From positions 1 to 54,605 of the forward strand of contig JANXBK010000010.1 in the NCBI GenBank assembly GCA_025057595.1: a stretch of 54,605 bases of DNA, in the 5' to 3' direction. The notes under the pieces were generated by a model that worked only from the letters and a program-made list of their open reading frames with translations, had not been told where the DNA came from and searched no databases. This document shows positions 1-7,841 of this stretch, one piece after another. The DNA comes from Thermodesulfovibrio sp. (GTDB taxonomy: Bacteria; Nitrospirota; Thermodesulfovibrionia; Thermodesulfovibrionales; Thermodesulfovibrionaceae). A program made the position numbers and the translations under genes. Within the stretch, counting starts at the first letter, position 1; every line of letters begins with the position of its first letter.

Positions 1-735
1 GCAGATTTTTATGTGAATTTTGCTGTGGGCGTATCTAAAGGCATTGTCAAGTAGTAAAAAGATTATTGTTTCCAGAGCTTCCACATTGGTGTCCAGGAAA
101 ATATTTCTTGAAGTAATGATTAATCTTTTATCTGTTTCGTACTTGAGTAGCAATCTATTTATTAATTCGTTTAAATTAATTGTTTGTTTACTTCTAGATA
201 TTCTGGGTAGTTTCTTTATTGTTTCCATTGATTTTTTAAGTTCATCATCAATTAGATTACAACTATGCTCAATTCTTTCAATAACTCTCGTTTCTGGCTT
301 AAGCTTTAGTATCTCTATGTTTGTTTTCATAACTGATAGAAAGTTCCCAATTTTATGGGATAAAACGAAAAAGAGAAACTTTAAAAACTCTTCGTATTCT
401 TTTTCTTTTTTGCTTATTAAGTTTAAAATTTTTAAAAAAAGATAGCTTAACACAAGAATAAATAAAGATTCCCAGATAAGGACTGTTTTTGAATATTGAA
501 AAAATCTTTCTTCCTTGCGTTTATCAATTATTATTTCATCACCATATCTGTTTATATAAGGTGGCAGAGGGTAGTTTCTATTTTGCCTTAGTATCTCTCT
601 ATATATGTTAAGTATTTCATTTTCATATCTTTGCTGTTCCTCTTTGAAGAAATATATTGTTACAAAGTTAATTGCCGAAAATATAAATACCATTGAAATT
701 GCAAACATTATAAATATCTTTAGTTGAAAACTCAA
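1..735 (-). CDS. sensor histidine kinase, cut by the window edge
   Basis: Membrane sensor kinase that should phosphorylate the response regulator encoded just upstream. The reverse strand is open from 735 to the window edge (245 codons). A first membrane segment spans about residues 6-30, a short extracytoplasmic stretch follows, and a second membrane segment lies near 84-105. The H-box reads VLSHKIGNF with His near residue 127. An N-box, LLLDNAFRYAHS, is visible just before the cut. The G-boxes lie outside the window. The TTG start overlaps the regulator stop codon (ATTGA), which implies translational coupling. The signal sensed cannot be read from the sequence. Confidence 0.85.
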   Translation of the reverse strand, partial: MSFQLKIFIMFAISMVFIFSAINFVTIYFFKEEQQRYENEILNIYREILRQNRNYPLPPYINRYGDEIIIDKRKEERFFQYSKTVLIWESLFILVLSYLFLKILNLISKKEKEYEEFLKFLFFVLSHKIGNFLSVMKTNIEILKLKPETRVIERIEHSCNLIDDELKKSMETIKKLPRISRSKQTINLNELINRLLLKYETDKRLIITSRNIFLDTNVEALETIIFLLLDNAFRYAHSKIHIKIC

Positions 736-1376
736 TTTAGCTTGTATCCCCTTCCTTTATAGGTAGTTATACTGTTATGAGGCAGTATTTTTCTTAACTC
801 CTTTATATATGTTCTTACGACTTCGTCTCCTACAGCTTTACCAGCCCAGACATAATTTAATATTGTTTCGGTATCAACTATTTCTCCTCTTCTTTTAACA
901 AGAAGAGTAAGCAGATCCCAAGCAGTTTTTGAAATTTTGATTTCTTGATTATTTTTTAAAAGTATACGGGAGTCGATGTTGATTACTATATCATCTATCT
1001 GGATAACAGTGTCTATCTGTTTTCTTCTACTTAATGCATTAATTCTAAGAAGAAGCTCCCTTGGCTCAAAAGGCTTTGTAAGATAGTCGTCAGCTCCTTT
1101 AAGAAAGCACTCCTCTTTAGTTGAGATTTCGCTTTTTGCTGTGAGTATAAGAATGGGTGTTTTTATACGTTGATCCCTTATATATGCTATTAGATCTTCT
1201 CCACGGGAAAAATTTAATATTAGATCAAGAACAATAACATCAAAGGCATAAACTTGAAGAATGTGAGGAAGTTTTCTTTCGTCTTGAAGCCATAAAATAT
1301 CTATGCTATTAAGCTTTAAATACTCTTCAAGGCTTTCACCAAGTATTTTATCGTCTTCTATTAAAAGTACTTTCAT
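732..1376 (-). CDS. OmpR/PhoB-family response regulator
   Basis: DNA-binding response regulator of 214 residues. The receiver domain covers about 1-115: acidic pair in IEDD, phospho-acceptor Asp51 in VIVLDLIL, Thr79, and Lys101 in LTKPFEPREL. A winged-helix domain of the OmpR type covers about 120-214, with RTYIKELRKIL as the likely recognition helix. It is the first gene of a two-gene operon with the kinase, overlapping by four bases. All catalytic residues of the receiver are present, so ordinary phosphorelay signalling is expected. Target genes are not evident from the context. Confidence 0.93.
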   Translation of the reverse strand: MKVLLIEDDKILGESLEEYLKLNSIDILWLQDERKLPHILQVYAFDVIVLDLILNFSRGEDLIAYIRDQRIKTPILILTAKSEISTKEECFLKGADDYLTKPFEPRELLLRINALSRRKQIDTVIQIDDIVINIDSRILLKNNQEIKISKTAWDLLTLLVKRRGEIVDTETILNYVWAGKAVGDEVVRTYIKELRKILPHNSITTYKGRGYKLN

Positions 1377-1483
1377 TATAACTATATTTTTAATACATCG
1401 GATTTTTTAATAATTTTGTCAATTTAATTTTAAGATAAAGCTATAAATTAAATAAAGAAAAAGACAAAAACTGAAGAATTTGG

Positions 1484-1489
1484 CATAAT
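1484..1489 (+). promoter_or_regulatory. extended -10 element before the first GT9 gene
   Basis: TGG followed by CATAAT, ending 7 bases before the ATG at 1497. No Shine-Dalgarno sequence lies between. Transcription would start within a base or two of the ATG, giving a leaderless or nearly leaderless mRNA. Confidence 0.5.
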
Positions 1490-1496
1490 TAATTTC

Positions 1497-2537
1497 ATGA
1501 ATATTTTAATTCTACCCCTTTATGGACTCGGAGACACTCTTATGACAACGCCTGCTTTGGAGATTCTAAAAAAACAATCAAATTTTAAAATAACTTATCT
1601 TTGTATGTTTAGAACTAATTTTGATATTTTAAGAGCTAATCCTTTTATAGATGAGCTTATATTTTTCCCATTTATGCAAAAAAGTAAGTATGAGACTTTC
1701 AAATTTATTTTTTCTCTCCGAGGAAAATTTGATTATTCCATCAATTTCTATCCTTCAAATCGGTGGCAGTATAATCTTATTAGTTGGCTTTTTGGTGCAA
1801 AGTTTAGAATTGGACATAGATATATAAAAAGAGATTTAAGAGAGCTTAATTTTTTAAAAAATATGACATTCCAGGAAAGTGAGGAGCTTCACAATGTTGA
1901 GGAAAATGTAAGATTACTGAAGTTTTTAGATATTTACTGTGATGAGATTCCGCCAATGAAAATTTGTCTTTATGCTGAGGAGATAAATTCTGGAAAACAG
2001 TTTGTCTTCAATACATCAAAGAGAAATATGAGGGTAGGAATTCATACAGGAACAAGTAGTTTTAAAGGTCATAAAGGAAGAAGGTGGGAAAAGGAAAAAT
2101 TTTTAGAGTTAATAGATAGCTTTCCAGATTTTGATTTTTTTCTCTTTGGAACTTATGAAGAAGAAAGTGAAAATAGCTTTATCTTTGAGCAAGCTAAACA
2201 TAAAAATGTAGTTTTAGTTCATAACAAACCAATAAGAGAGGTTGCAGCAATAATTAAACAGATGAATCTGTTTGTCTCCAATGACTCAGGACTTATGCAT
2301 TTAGCTTCAGCAGTGGGAGTGCCTGTAGTAGCAATCTTTGGGCCAACCAATCCAAAGTGGGTTAGACCTTGGAAGGTAAAAAGTAAAGTTGTAAGAGTAA
2401 ATCTGCCGTGTTCTCCATGTTTTTATTATTCTCCAAAACCCCTAAAATGTGAAAATAAAATAAAGTTTCAATGTTTAAAAGATATAGATGTTTTCATGGT
2501 AAAGAAGGTTTTGTTGGAGTTAATTTTAGATAAATAA
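1497..2537 (+). CDS. glycosyltransferase family 9 (ADP-heptose:LPS heptosyltransferase type)
   Basis: Probable heptosyltransferase-like enzyme that adds a sugar to lipopolysaccharide core or a related surface glycan at the inner face of the membrane. Length is 346 residues, usual for GT9. The N-terminal Rossmann fold begins ILILPLYGLGDTLMTTPAL. The second domain carries the nucleotide-sugar binding motif NDSGLMHLASAVG near residue 261, followed by IFGPTNP. A Cys-rich tail (PCSPCFYY, then KFQCLKD) is typical of this family and recurs in the second GT9 gene at 4910. Donor and acceptor sugars cannot be told from sequence. Confidence 0.88.
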   Translation: MNILILPLYGLGDTLMTTPALEILKKQSNFKITYLCMFRTNFDILRANPFIDELIFFPFMQKSKYETFKFIFSLRGKFDYSINFYPSNRWQYNLISWLFGAKFRIGHRYIKRDLRELNFLKNMTFQESEELHNVEENVRLLKFLDIYCDEIPPMKICLYAEEINSGKQFVFNTSKRNMRVGIHTGTSSFKGHKGRRWEKEKFLELIDSFPDFDFFLFGTYEEESENSFIFEQAKHKNVVLVHNKPIREVAAIIKQMNLFVSNDSGLMHLASAVGVPVVAIFGPTNPKWVRPWKVKSKVVRVNLPCSPCFYYSPKPLKCENKIKFQCLKDIDVFMVKKVLLELILDK

Positions 2538-2583
2538 GATTCAATTTCATAGTTTTTTCACATAAATTACATATCCTACATGT

Positions 2584-2589
2584 TATAAT
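2584..2589 (+). promoter_or_regulatory. extended -10 element (TGT-TATAAT) five bases before a start codon
   Basis: The 16-base string ACATGTTATAATTTTT occurs here and again in front of truA. TATAAT ends five bases before the ATG at 2595 and there is no Shine-Dalgarno sequence, so the transcript should be leaderless. Confidence 0.6.
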
Positions 2590-2594
2590 TTTTT

Positions 2595-3296
2595 ATGAAA
2601 ATTCTTATAGTTTTGCCAACATATAATGAAGCTAAGAATCTTGACCTGTTAATTCCCAAGATTATTGAACAAAGGGTAGAACTTCTTTTTGTTGATGACA
2701 GCTCAGTAGATGGCACCGCAGAGATAATTAAACAGTGGATGAGAAAGACTGACAAAATAAATCTCATTCAAAGACCTGCAAAGCTTGGGCTTGGAACAGC
2801 TTACATAGAAGGGTTTAAATGGGCACTGGATAAAGATTATCAATATATCTTTGAGATGGATGCAGATTTATCCCATGACCCAGCTGACATTCCAAGATTC
2901 ATCAGCAAATGTGAAGAAGGCTATGACCTTGTAATTGGTTCAAGATACACAAGAGGCACTATAAGCGTTATAGGATGGGATTTTAAAAGGTTACTTCTGT
3001 CAAAGTTTGCCAATAGATATGCAACAACAATACTTGGACTACGGTTTCTTACTGATGTTACAAGTGGATATCGTTGCTACCGAAGAAATGTACTTGAAAG
3101 TATTGATTTTGACAGGATTAAATCAAATGGTTATGCCTTTCAGATAGAGATGGTTTACAGAGCCTATAAAAAAGGCTTTAAAATTGGCGAAATCCCCATA
3201 ATTTTTTATGAACGAAACAGTGGCTCTTCCAAGATGAACAAAAAAATTGTCCGTGAGGCAGCATTAATGGTTTGGAAATTGAGATTGGGAGGATAA
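2595..3296 (+). CDS. polyprenol-phosphate mannosyltransferase-like GT2
   Basis: GT-A fold glycosyltransferase of 233 residues, resembling dolichol/polyprenol-phosphate mannose synthases that charge a lipid carrier with a sugar from GDP- or UDP-sugar. The start LPTYNEAKNL, FVDDSSVDGT and the metal-binding EMDADLSHDP (near residue 88) are all visible, as are GSRYTRG and the late FYERNSGSSKM. No C-terminal membrane domain is present, so it is the soluble catalytic form. Lies in the glycan block and probably supplies an activated sugar donor. Exact sugar unknown. Confidence 0.88.
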   Translation: MKILIVLPTYNEAKNLDLLIPKIIEQRVELLFVDDSSVDGTAEIIKQWMRKTDKINLIQRPAKLGLGTAYIEGFKWALDKDYQYIFEMDADLSHDPADIPRFISKCEEGYDLVIGSRYTRGTISVIGWDFKRLLLSKFANRYATTILGLRFLTDVTSGYRCYRRNVLESIDFDRIKSNGYAFQIEMVYRAYKKGFKIGEIPIIFYERNSGSSKMNKKIVREAALMVWKLRLGG

Positions 3297-3309
3297 TAGA
3301 TTTTGCATT

Positions 3310-3685
3310 TCAAAGTCTTTTAAGTAAATTAATGTAGTAATCTCTGATTTTCTCAACATCTTTTAAATTTTTTTCAATATACCATAAATAATAGAATCAT
3401 CAATTTTGTCATAACTATGGACAATTATGTTTCTTAAGCCAATCATTCTATCAATTAGGTTAAAAAATTCCGAGGGAAACAAATTATTTTCGATTAAAAT
3501 TTCAAAAATTTCTCTATTATTTGAAGGCTCTTTAAGTTTTTTCAGTGATATAATGATTTTTCCGACTCTACTATGCCTTTGTGTTTCCAGGAGGACTTGT
3601 AAGCGTTTAAATCTTTTATTTCAAGAATTTTAAGCTTTCTCAACGAATCTTCAATTACTTCAATTTTTCTATGAAACAATTCCAT
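3310..3685 (-). pseudogene. HepT-like toxin (HEPN ribonuclease), two frameshifts
   Basis: Remnant of the HEPN toxin partner of a MntA/HepT toxin-antitoxin pair. The ATG at 3685 overlaps the end of the nucleotidyltransferase gene by 17 bases. Reading starts MELFHRKIEV and reaches WKHKGIVESEK, a typical HepT segment, then hits a stop. Adding one base in the A-run there restores the reading frame through the HEPN catalytic motif RNIIVHSY (R-x4-H). A second single-base loss in another A-run near 3370 interrupts the tail, which would otherwise end NLLKRL and stop at 3310. The catalytic residues are intact, but no single frame encodes the protein. Confidence 0.7.
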
Positions 3686-4114
3686 ATCTTTCAGTTCGAA
3701 GCTTGTCTAAAAATGGTTTGAAATCCATAAATTCACGCATTACATAATTTTTAAATTCAATATGTTCATCTTTTATTCTTTCGTATATGCAGAGGCCATT
3801 AATAATTATATCAAATAAAAGTTCTATGGAGACATATTTACCTTTCATGTTTAGAACACTAACTTTGTTGAGAAAACCAAATTTTTTAAAAATTTCAGTA
3901 AATATTGACTCTATCTGTGATATAAGTTCAAGTGCTTTTATTTGATTTATTTTATTACTGGGCAAAATAGCTATGTCTATGTCGCTGTCAGCCCTTAGTT
4001 TTCTCTTAATTGCAGAGCCATAGAGATAAATGGCTACTATTTCTTCTGGTATCTTATGATGAGATAATTCCTTATATTGTAAATAATTTTTCCTGAAATT
4101 TCTGTCTTTTGCAT
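3669..4114 (-). pseudogene. MntA-like nucleotidyltransferase antitoxin, apparent frameshift
   Basis: Minimal nucleotidyltransferase of the MntA type, which inactivates HepT by adding nucleotides to it. The core is clear: YLYGSAIKRK followed by ADSDIDIAIL (the GSx9-10DxD motif). The frame carrying the core stays open up to 4211, but its N-terminus would be a hydrophobic antisense read-through of the methyltransferase gene with no good start. A better start is the ATG at 4114, which sits five bases after TGT-TATAAT. It opens MQKTEISGKIIYNIRNYLI in another frame and would join the core after a one-base change near 4040. I therefore call it frameshifted. The alternative is an intact gene from 4211. 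Confidence 0.6.
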
Positions 4115-4119
4115 AGTCA

Positions 4120-4125
4120 ATTATA
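4120..4125 (-). promoter_or_regulatory. extended -10 element for the MntA/HepT remnant
   Basis: TGT-TATAAT on the reverse strand, five bases before the ATG at 4114. It has the same layout as the promoters of truA and the GT2 gene. It supports 4114 as the ancestral antitoxin start. Confidence 0.5.
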
Positions 4126-4184
4126 ACATAGCTAGGGAAATTAAAAATTGCAAATATCAGGAATATTTTGATAATATTCAGAAA

Positions 4185-4913
4185 ATGAAAAAGAAACATG
4201 AAGGATATCAAGATTATATACTAAGTAATAAAAGTTGGTTTGAAAAGTTTATAGAAAAAAATTTTAAATATTCCACTATCAAAAAACTCTATTTTACGCT
4301 TAGCCGTGTTGCCATTTTTTATCTGAGATATATTCCGAACATTTCAGTTTCTAAGTACATATTAGATATCGGGTGTGGTCCTGGAGAATCATTGGATTAT
4401 ATAAAGAGATATGTGAATTCCGATGCTGAATTGTTTGGAATTGATTTAGATAGAAATAAAAATTTATCTGAATTTGTTAATTTTTTTCAAGTTGATGTTG
4501 ATGAGAACAAGCTTCCATTTCATGATTCTTTTTTTGACATTGTAATTAGCACATTTGTATTGGAACATTTAAAAAATCCTCAAAAATTGTTTACTGAAGT
4601 CAAAAGAGTTTTAAAAAATAGAGGATATTTTTATTGTGTAACCGAAAATTATACTTCAATTTTTCTTCCAGGAAAGTTCAATTTTTACTCTGATCCAACA
4701 CATGTTAGACCTTGGACCAAAGAAAGTCTCAAGGCGCTTGCTCAAATGTGTGGCTTTGAAGTTATAAAAATTGGCCATTTTAGACCAATTGAGTTTTTTC
4801 TGCTCATTCCTTTTGTTCCAATCCTTAATTGGATTTTTAGACTTAAATCTTCGTTTGTCATATATGAAGCTATTTTTGGCAAAAGCATATACTGCATTCT
4901 AAAAAAACCTTGA
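4185..4913 (+). CDS. class I SAM-dependent methyltransferase
   Basis: Rossmann-fold methyltransferase of 242 residues. Motif I, ILDIGCGPGESLDYI, is near residues 60-74. The acidic end of beta-2 is GIDLD, and motif IV-like DIVISTFVLEHL precedes RVLKNRGYFYCVTEN. The C-terminal part is hydrophobic (LLIPFVPILNWIF), suggesting membrane contact. Similar proteins in glycan clusters methylate sugars or lipid-linked intermediates, but the substrate here is not shown. Upstream lies TGA-TAATAT seven bases before the ATG, again without a Shine-Dalgarno sequence. Coupled to the next gene by overlapping stop and start. Confidence 0.85.
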   Translation: MKKKHEGYQDYILSNKSWFEKFIEKNFKYSTIKKLYFTLSRVAIFYLRYIPNISVSKYILDIGCGPGESLDYIKRYVNSDAELFGIDLDRNKNLSEFVNFFQVDVDENKLPFHDSFFDIVISTFVLEHLKNPQKLFTEVKRVLKNRGYFYCVTENYTSIFLPGKFNFYSDPTHVRPWTKESLKALAQMCGFEVIKIGHFRPIEFFLLIPFVPILNWIFRLKSSFVIYEAIFGKSIYCILKKP

Positions 4914-6058
4914 GAAAACTCACTATCCTCATAAAAAACTGGCATTTTTATCTAAAGCGATTCTTTAGAAAATTTGATCATAAAATAACATTTTTTATTC
5001 TTAGTTGTTTAGTAAAAATTGGTATCGGAAGGGGCAGAAAAGAAGATCTTAAACAGAACATTCTATGTTTTATTACTGAAAATATTGGTGATACCATAAG
5101 AGCCTCTGGTGTTATTGATTTTATGAACACAAATTTTAAATCTCATTTTGTATGTACTGAGTATAACAAAGAAATTTTAAAACTTTGTGGAGTGAAAGAT
5201 GAACAAATGATAACGCTAAAGAGAGACCCAGGATTTCTTGATTTCATTAAAATCATTAGAAAAAATAATTTGCACAAATGGGATACTTCTTTAATTCTTG
5301 ATTACACAGAGACCATGCTATTTGCAATATATACCTCTAAATTGGCAGGAATAGGGAGGATTATTTATAAAATTTATAAAGATTCGGATCTGGAAAATTT
5401 GAGAACCCTTGCAGAAAATGCAAATGTTGATATTTTAACAGTAGCGAAATATTTAATTGTAAAAGACTTTTTTTATGTACCTTTGAAAAAAGAGATAAAG
5501 ATTAACACTGATGATAAATTCTCCCAATATAAAGACTACATTGGCATACATGTTGGCGGTTTTGGTTCTATTCTTTATCCTGTTTCACGAAAGTATCCCG
5601 AAGTATATACTTTTCAGTTAATAGAATCTCTTTTAAAAGAGGGTTACAAAGTCTTAATAACAGGAGATAGTTTTGACAGGAAAAGTTTTCGTAGGTATGC
5701 AAGAGAGCTTTCAAAGTATGAGAAATTTTTAGACTTAAGTGGTAAACTGTTATTATATGAACTTGCATCTCTATTAAAAGTCTTAAAAGCCTATATAACT
5801 CCTGACAACGGCACTTTGCATTTAGCACAGGCTGTGGGTTGTAAAGAAATTATTGCAATTTTAGGTCCCACTTCACCTCTATTAGTGCGGGGTAAAAATA
5901 CAACAATAATAAGACTTGATTTAGCATGTTCACCATGTCTGAATTTTTTAAAATTTCCTGTTAGATGCATAAATCCTAATTATCACCAATGTCTCAAAGA
6001 TTTAACGCCAGAAATGGTAATTAATGTCATAAAATCTAAAATAAACGCTTATATTTGA
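4910..6058 (+). CDS. second glycosyltransferase family 9 protein
   Basis: Heptosyltransferase-like GT9 enzyme of 382 residues with a longer N-terminus than its neighbour at 1497: a basic, hydrophobic stretch of about 45 residues before CFITENIGDTIRASGVIDFM. The binding motif TPDNGTLHLAQAVG lies near residue 297, followed by ILGPTSP and the family Cys tail (ACSPCLNF, HQCLKDL). The TTG start overlaps the methyltransferase stop (TTGA), so the two are translationally coupled. Probably adds another core sugar. The N-terminal extension may anchor it to the membrane. Confidence 0.85.
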   Translation: MRKLTILIKNWHFYLKRFFRKFDHKITFFILSCLVKIGIGRGRKEDLKQNILCFITENIGDTIRASGVIDFMNTNFKSHFVCTEYNKEILKLCGVKDEQMITLKRDPGFLDFIKIIRKNNLHKWDTSLILDYTETMLFAIYTSKLAGIGRIIYKIYKDSDLENLRTLAENANVDILTVAKYLIVKDFFYVPLKKEIKINTDDKFSQYKDYIGIHVGGFGSILYPVSRKYPEVYTFQLIESLLKEGYKVLITGDSFDRKSFRRYARELSKYEKFLDLSGKLLLYELASLLKVLKAYITPDNGTLHLAQAVGCKEIIAILGPTSPLLVRGKNTTIIRLDLACSPCLNFLKFPVRCINPNYHQCLKDLTPEMVINVIKSKINAYI

Positions 6059-6100
6059 ACAATTTTTAAAATTAATGTAAAATCATAAAATCATAAAATC

Positions 6101-6697
6101 ATGAAAACGATTAGTGATAAACTTATAGAACTTAGAAATTTAATAAATGCATGTCAAATTTGTCACAGAGCTAATATCGAATATAAAAATTTCCCTTTTA
6201 AAACCACTCTTGAATGGATTCCAAGAGAGACAAAAATTCTTTTCTTAGCGCAAGACCCTCCAGCTAATCAAAATTATTTTTATTCAAATCCTGAAAGTAG
6301 ATTTACCCAAAAATTACTTAAACTACTTGTTAGCTCTGAACTTTTGAAAGAAAATCAGCTGGAGGACTTTGTTAAAGAAGGATATTACCTTACTGATGCA
6401 GCTAAATGCTCTTGTGGCGATCAAAAGAATTGTAAAAAATTTTTAATAGAAGAAATAGACATTATTAAGCCAAAGATTATTTGCACATTGGGATTACAAG
6501 CTTTGAAGTCTCTGTTAAAACGACAAAAATTAACTTTAAAGAAGTTTGTAGGAAGAGGTGTTCCGAGTTCAATTCTAAAAAATGAGTTCTCCTCAATTTA
6601 TGTTTTCTCTTGTTATTTTCCTACTGCTATGGTAAAAGATGAGATAAAAATAAGGCATTTTAAGATACTAAATGGTCTTTTAAATAAAATATCGTGA
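6101..6697 (+). CDS. uracil-DNA glycosylase superfamily-like protein
   Basis: 198-residue protein with UDG-superfamily traits: ILFLAQDPPAN (residues 46-56) matches motif A, YLTDAAKCSC follows, and KPKIICTLGLQALKSLL is the usual beta-strand/helix. The usual second catalytic motif (HPSP or similar) is replaced by SCYFPTA near 170-176, so activity as a uracil glycosylase is uncertain. Cys18, Cys21, Cys103, Cys105 and Cys111 could bind a metal or iron-sulfur cluster, as in family 4 UDGs. Its position between glycosyltransferase genes is unexpected. The upstream region holds three copies of AAAATCAT (6079-6102), the last one containing the ATG. Confidence 0.65.
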   Translation: MKTISDKLIELRNLINACQICHRANIEYKNFPFKTTLEWIPRETKILFLAQDPPANQNYFYSNPESRFTQKLLKLLVSSELLKENQLEDFVKEGYYLTDAAKCSCGDQKNCKKFLIEEIDIIKPKIICTLGLQALKSLLKRQKLTLKKFVGRGVPSSILKNEFSSIYVFSCYFPTAMVKDEIKIRHFKILNGLLNKIS

Positions 6698-7767
6698 AAA
6701 TTCTTCATCTCATATATGACCATATCAACAATCCTTGGGTTGGTGGAGGAGGTGCGGTTCGGTGTTTTGAGATAAACAAGCGACTGGCAAGGAAAGGACA
6801 TGATATAACAATAGTTTCAGGAAAATATCCTGAAGCAAAGGATTATGAGGCAGAAGGTTTAAAATTTAGATTTTTAGGCAATGGCAGAAATTATGTATTA
6901 AGTGTATTTTCTTATGCATACGAGTCAATAAAATTTTTAAAGAGATATGCTAAAGAGTATGATATAACTGTTGAAGACTTTGCACCATGGAATCCCTTAT
7001 TTTCAAAGTTTTTTCATAAAAGGACGATTCTTCAACTGCATCAAAAAGAAGGTATAAACATATTTAGAAGATATTTTATTCTCGGAATTCCCTTTATGAT
7101 TATTGAAGCTTTATATCCTAAGTCGTATAAAAAAATTATAACTGTTTCAGAAGAGTCAAAGGGAAAATTCAATGTAAATGCTAAAGTTATCTCTAATGGA
7201 ATCTCGGAAGAGCTTTTAAAAGAAAAGATATCAAGGGGCGAATACATAGGTTATCTTGGAAGAATTGACATGTATCATAAAGGACTGGATGTGCTTTTGG
7301 ATGCAATAACTGATATTGATTTATCAGTCTATATAGCGGGAAAAGGTAAAGATGAAGGGATATTGAGAGAGATGATTAACAGAAAGGGATTAAAAGATAA
7401 AGTAAGACTAATAGGCTTTGTGAGTGGAAAAGACAAGATTGATTTTATAAAGAATGCTTTATTCATTGTTATGCCATCAAGATATGAAGCTCAAGGTATT
7501 GTAGCCCTTGAAGCAGCTGCTTTAGGAAAGCCTCTTATAGTTAGTGATATCCCTGAATTAAGATATGTCACTGAAAATGGCTTTGGTATAAGCTTTCGTT
7601 CTGAAGACGCTGAATCCCTTAGGCAAGCTATTGAATACTTACTAAAAAATGAACATCTTATTGAAGAAATGGGTTTGCGAGGAAGGAGGTACGCAGCAAA
7701 GTTTACATGGGATAAAATTGCTGATGAGTATGAAAAATATCTATATGAAGTTTTTGAAGAAGAATGA
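6694..7767 (+). CDS. glycosyltransferase family 4
   Basis: GT-B fold retaining glycosyltransferase of 357 residues. The N-terminus has the acceptor-domain glycine loop NPWVGGGGAVRCFEINKRLA. The GT4 domain opens with GYLGRIDMYHKGLDVLLDA, and the E-x7-E motif is in PSRYEAQGIVALEAAALG near residue 260. The GTG start overlaps the preceding stop (GTGA). Expected to act at the cytoplasmic membrane on a lipid-linked glycan. Sugar specificity is not readable from sequence. Confidence 0.9.
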   Translation: MKILHLIYDHINNPWVGGGGAVRCFEINKRLARKGHDITIVSGKYPEAKDYEAEGLKFRFLGNGRNYVLSVFSYAYESIKFLKRYAKEYDITVEDFAPWNPLFSKFFHKRTILQLHQKEGINIFRRYFILGIPFMIIEALYPKSYKKIITVSEESKGKFNVNAKVISNGISEELLKEKISRGEYIGYLGRIDMYHKGLDVLLDAITDIDLSVYIAGKGKDEGILREMINRKGLKDKVRLIGFVSGKDKIDFIKNALFIVMPSRYEAQGIVALEAAALGKPLIVSDIPELRYVTENGFGISFRSEDAESLRQAIEYLLKNEHLIEEMGLRGRRYAAKFTWDKIADEYEKYLYEVFEEE

Positions 7768-7841
7768 ATATTGAAGTTAATAAAGAATAAAGAGTTTTTA
7801 ATGGATTATGGGAAAATTGACAAGTTAATTTTTAGAGATAG

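Noticed and set aside
20-445. Forward open frame of 141 codons
   Set aside because: It is the antisense of the sensor kinase, whose reverse frame runs unbroken from 735 to the edge and carries H- and N-box motifs.
3427-3633. Forward open frame of 68 codons
   Set aside because: No start signals or family features; it lies antisense to the HepT remnant.
6079-6102. Three copies of AAAATCAT as a CRISPR or iteron array
   Set aside because: Too short, contiguous and unique in the window; more likely a slippage product in front of the start codon.
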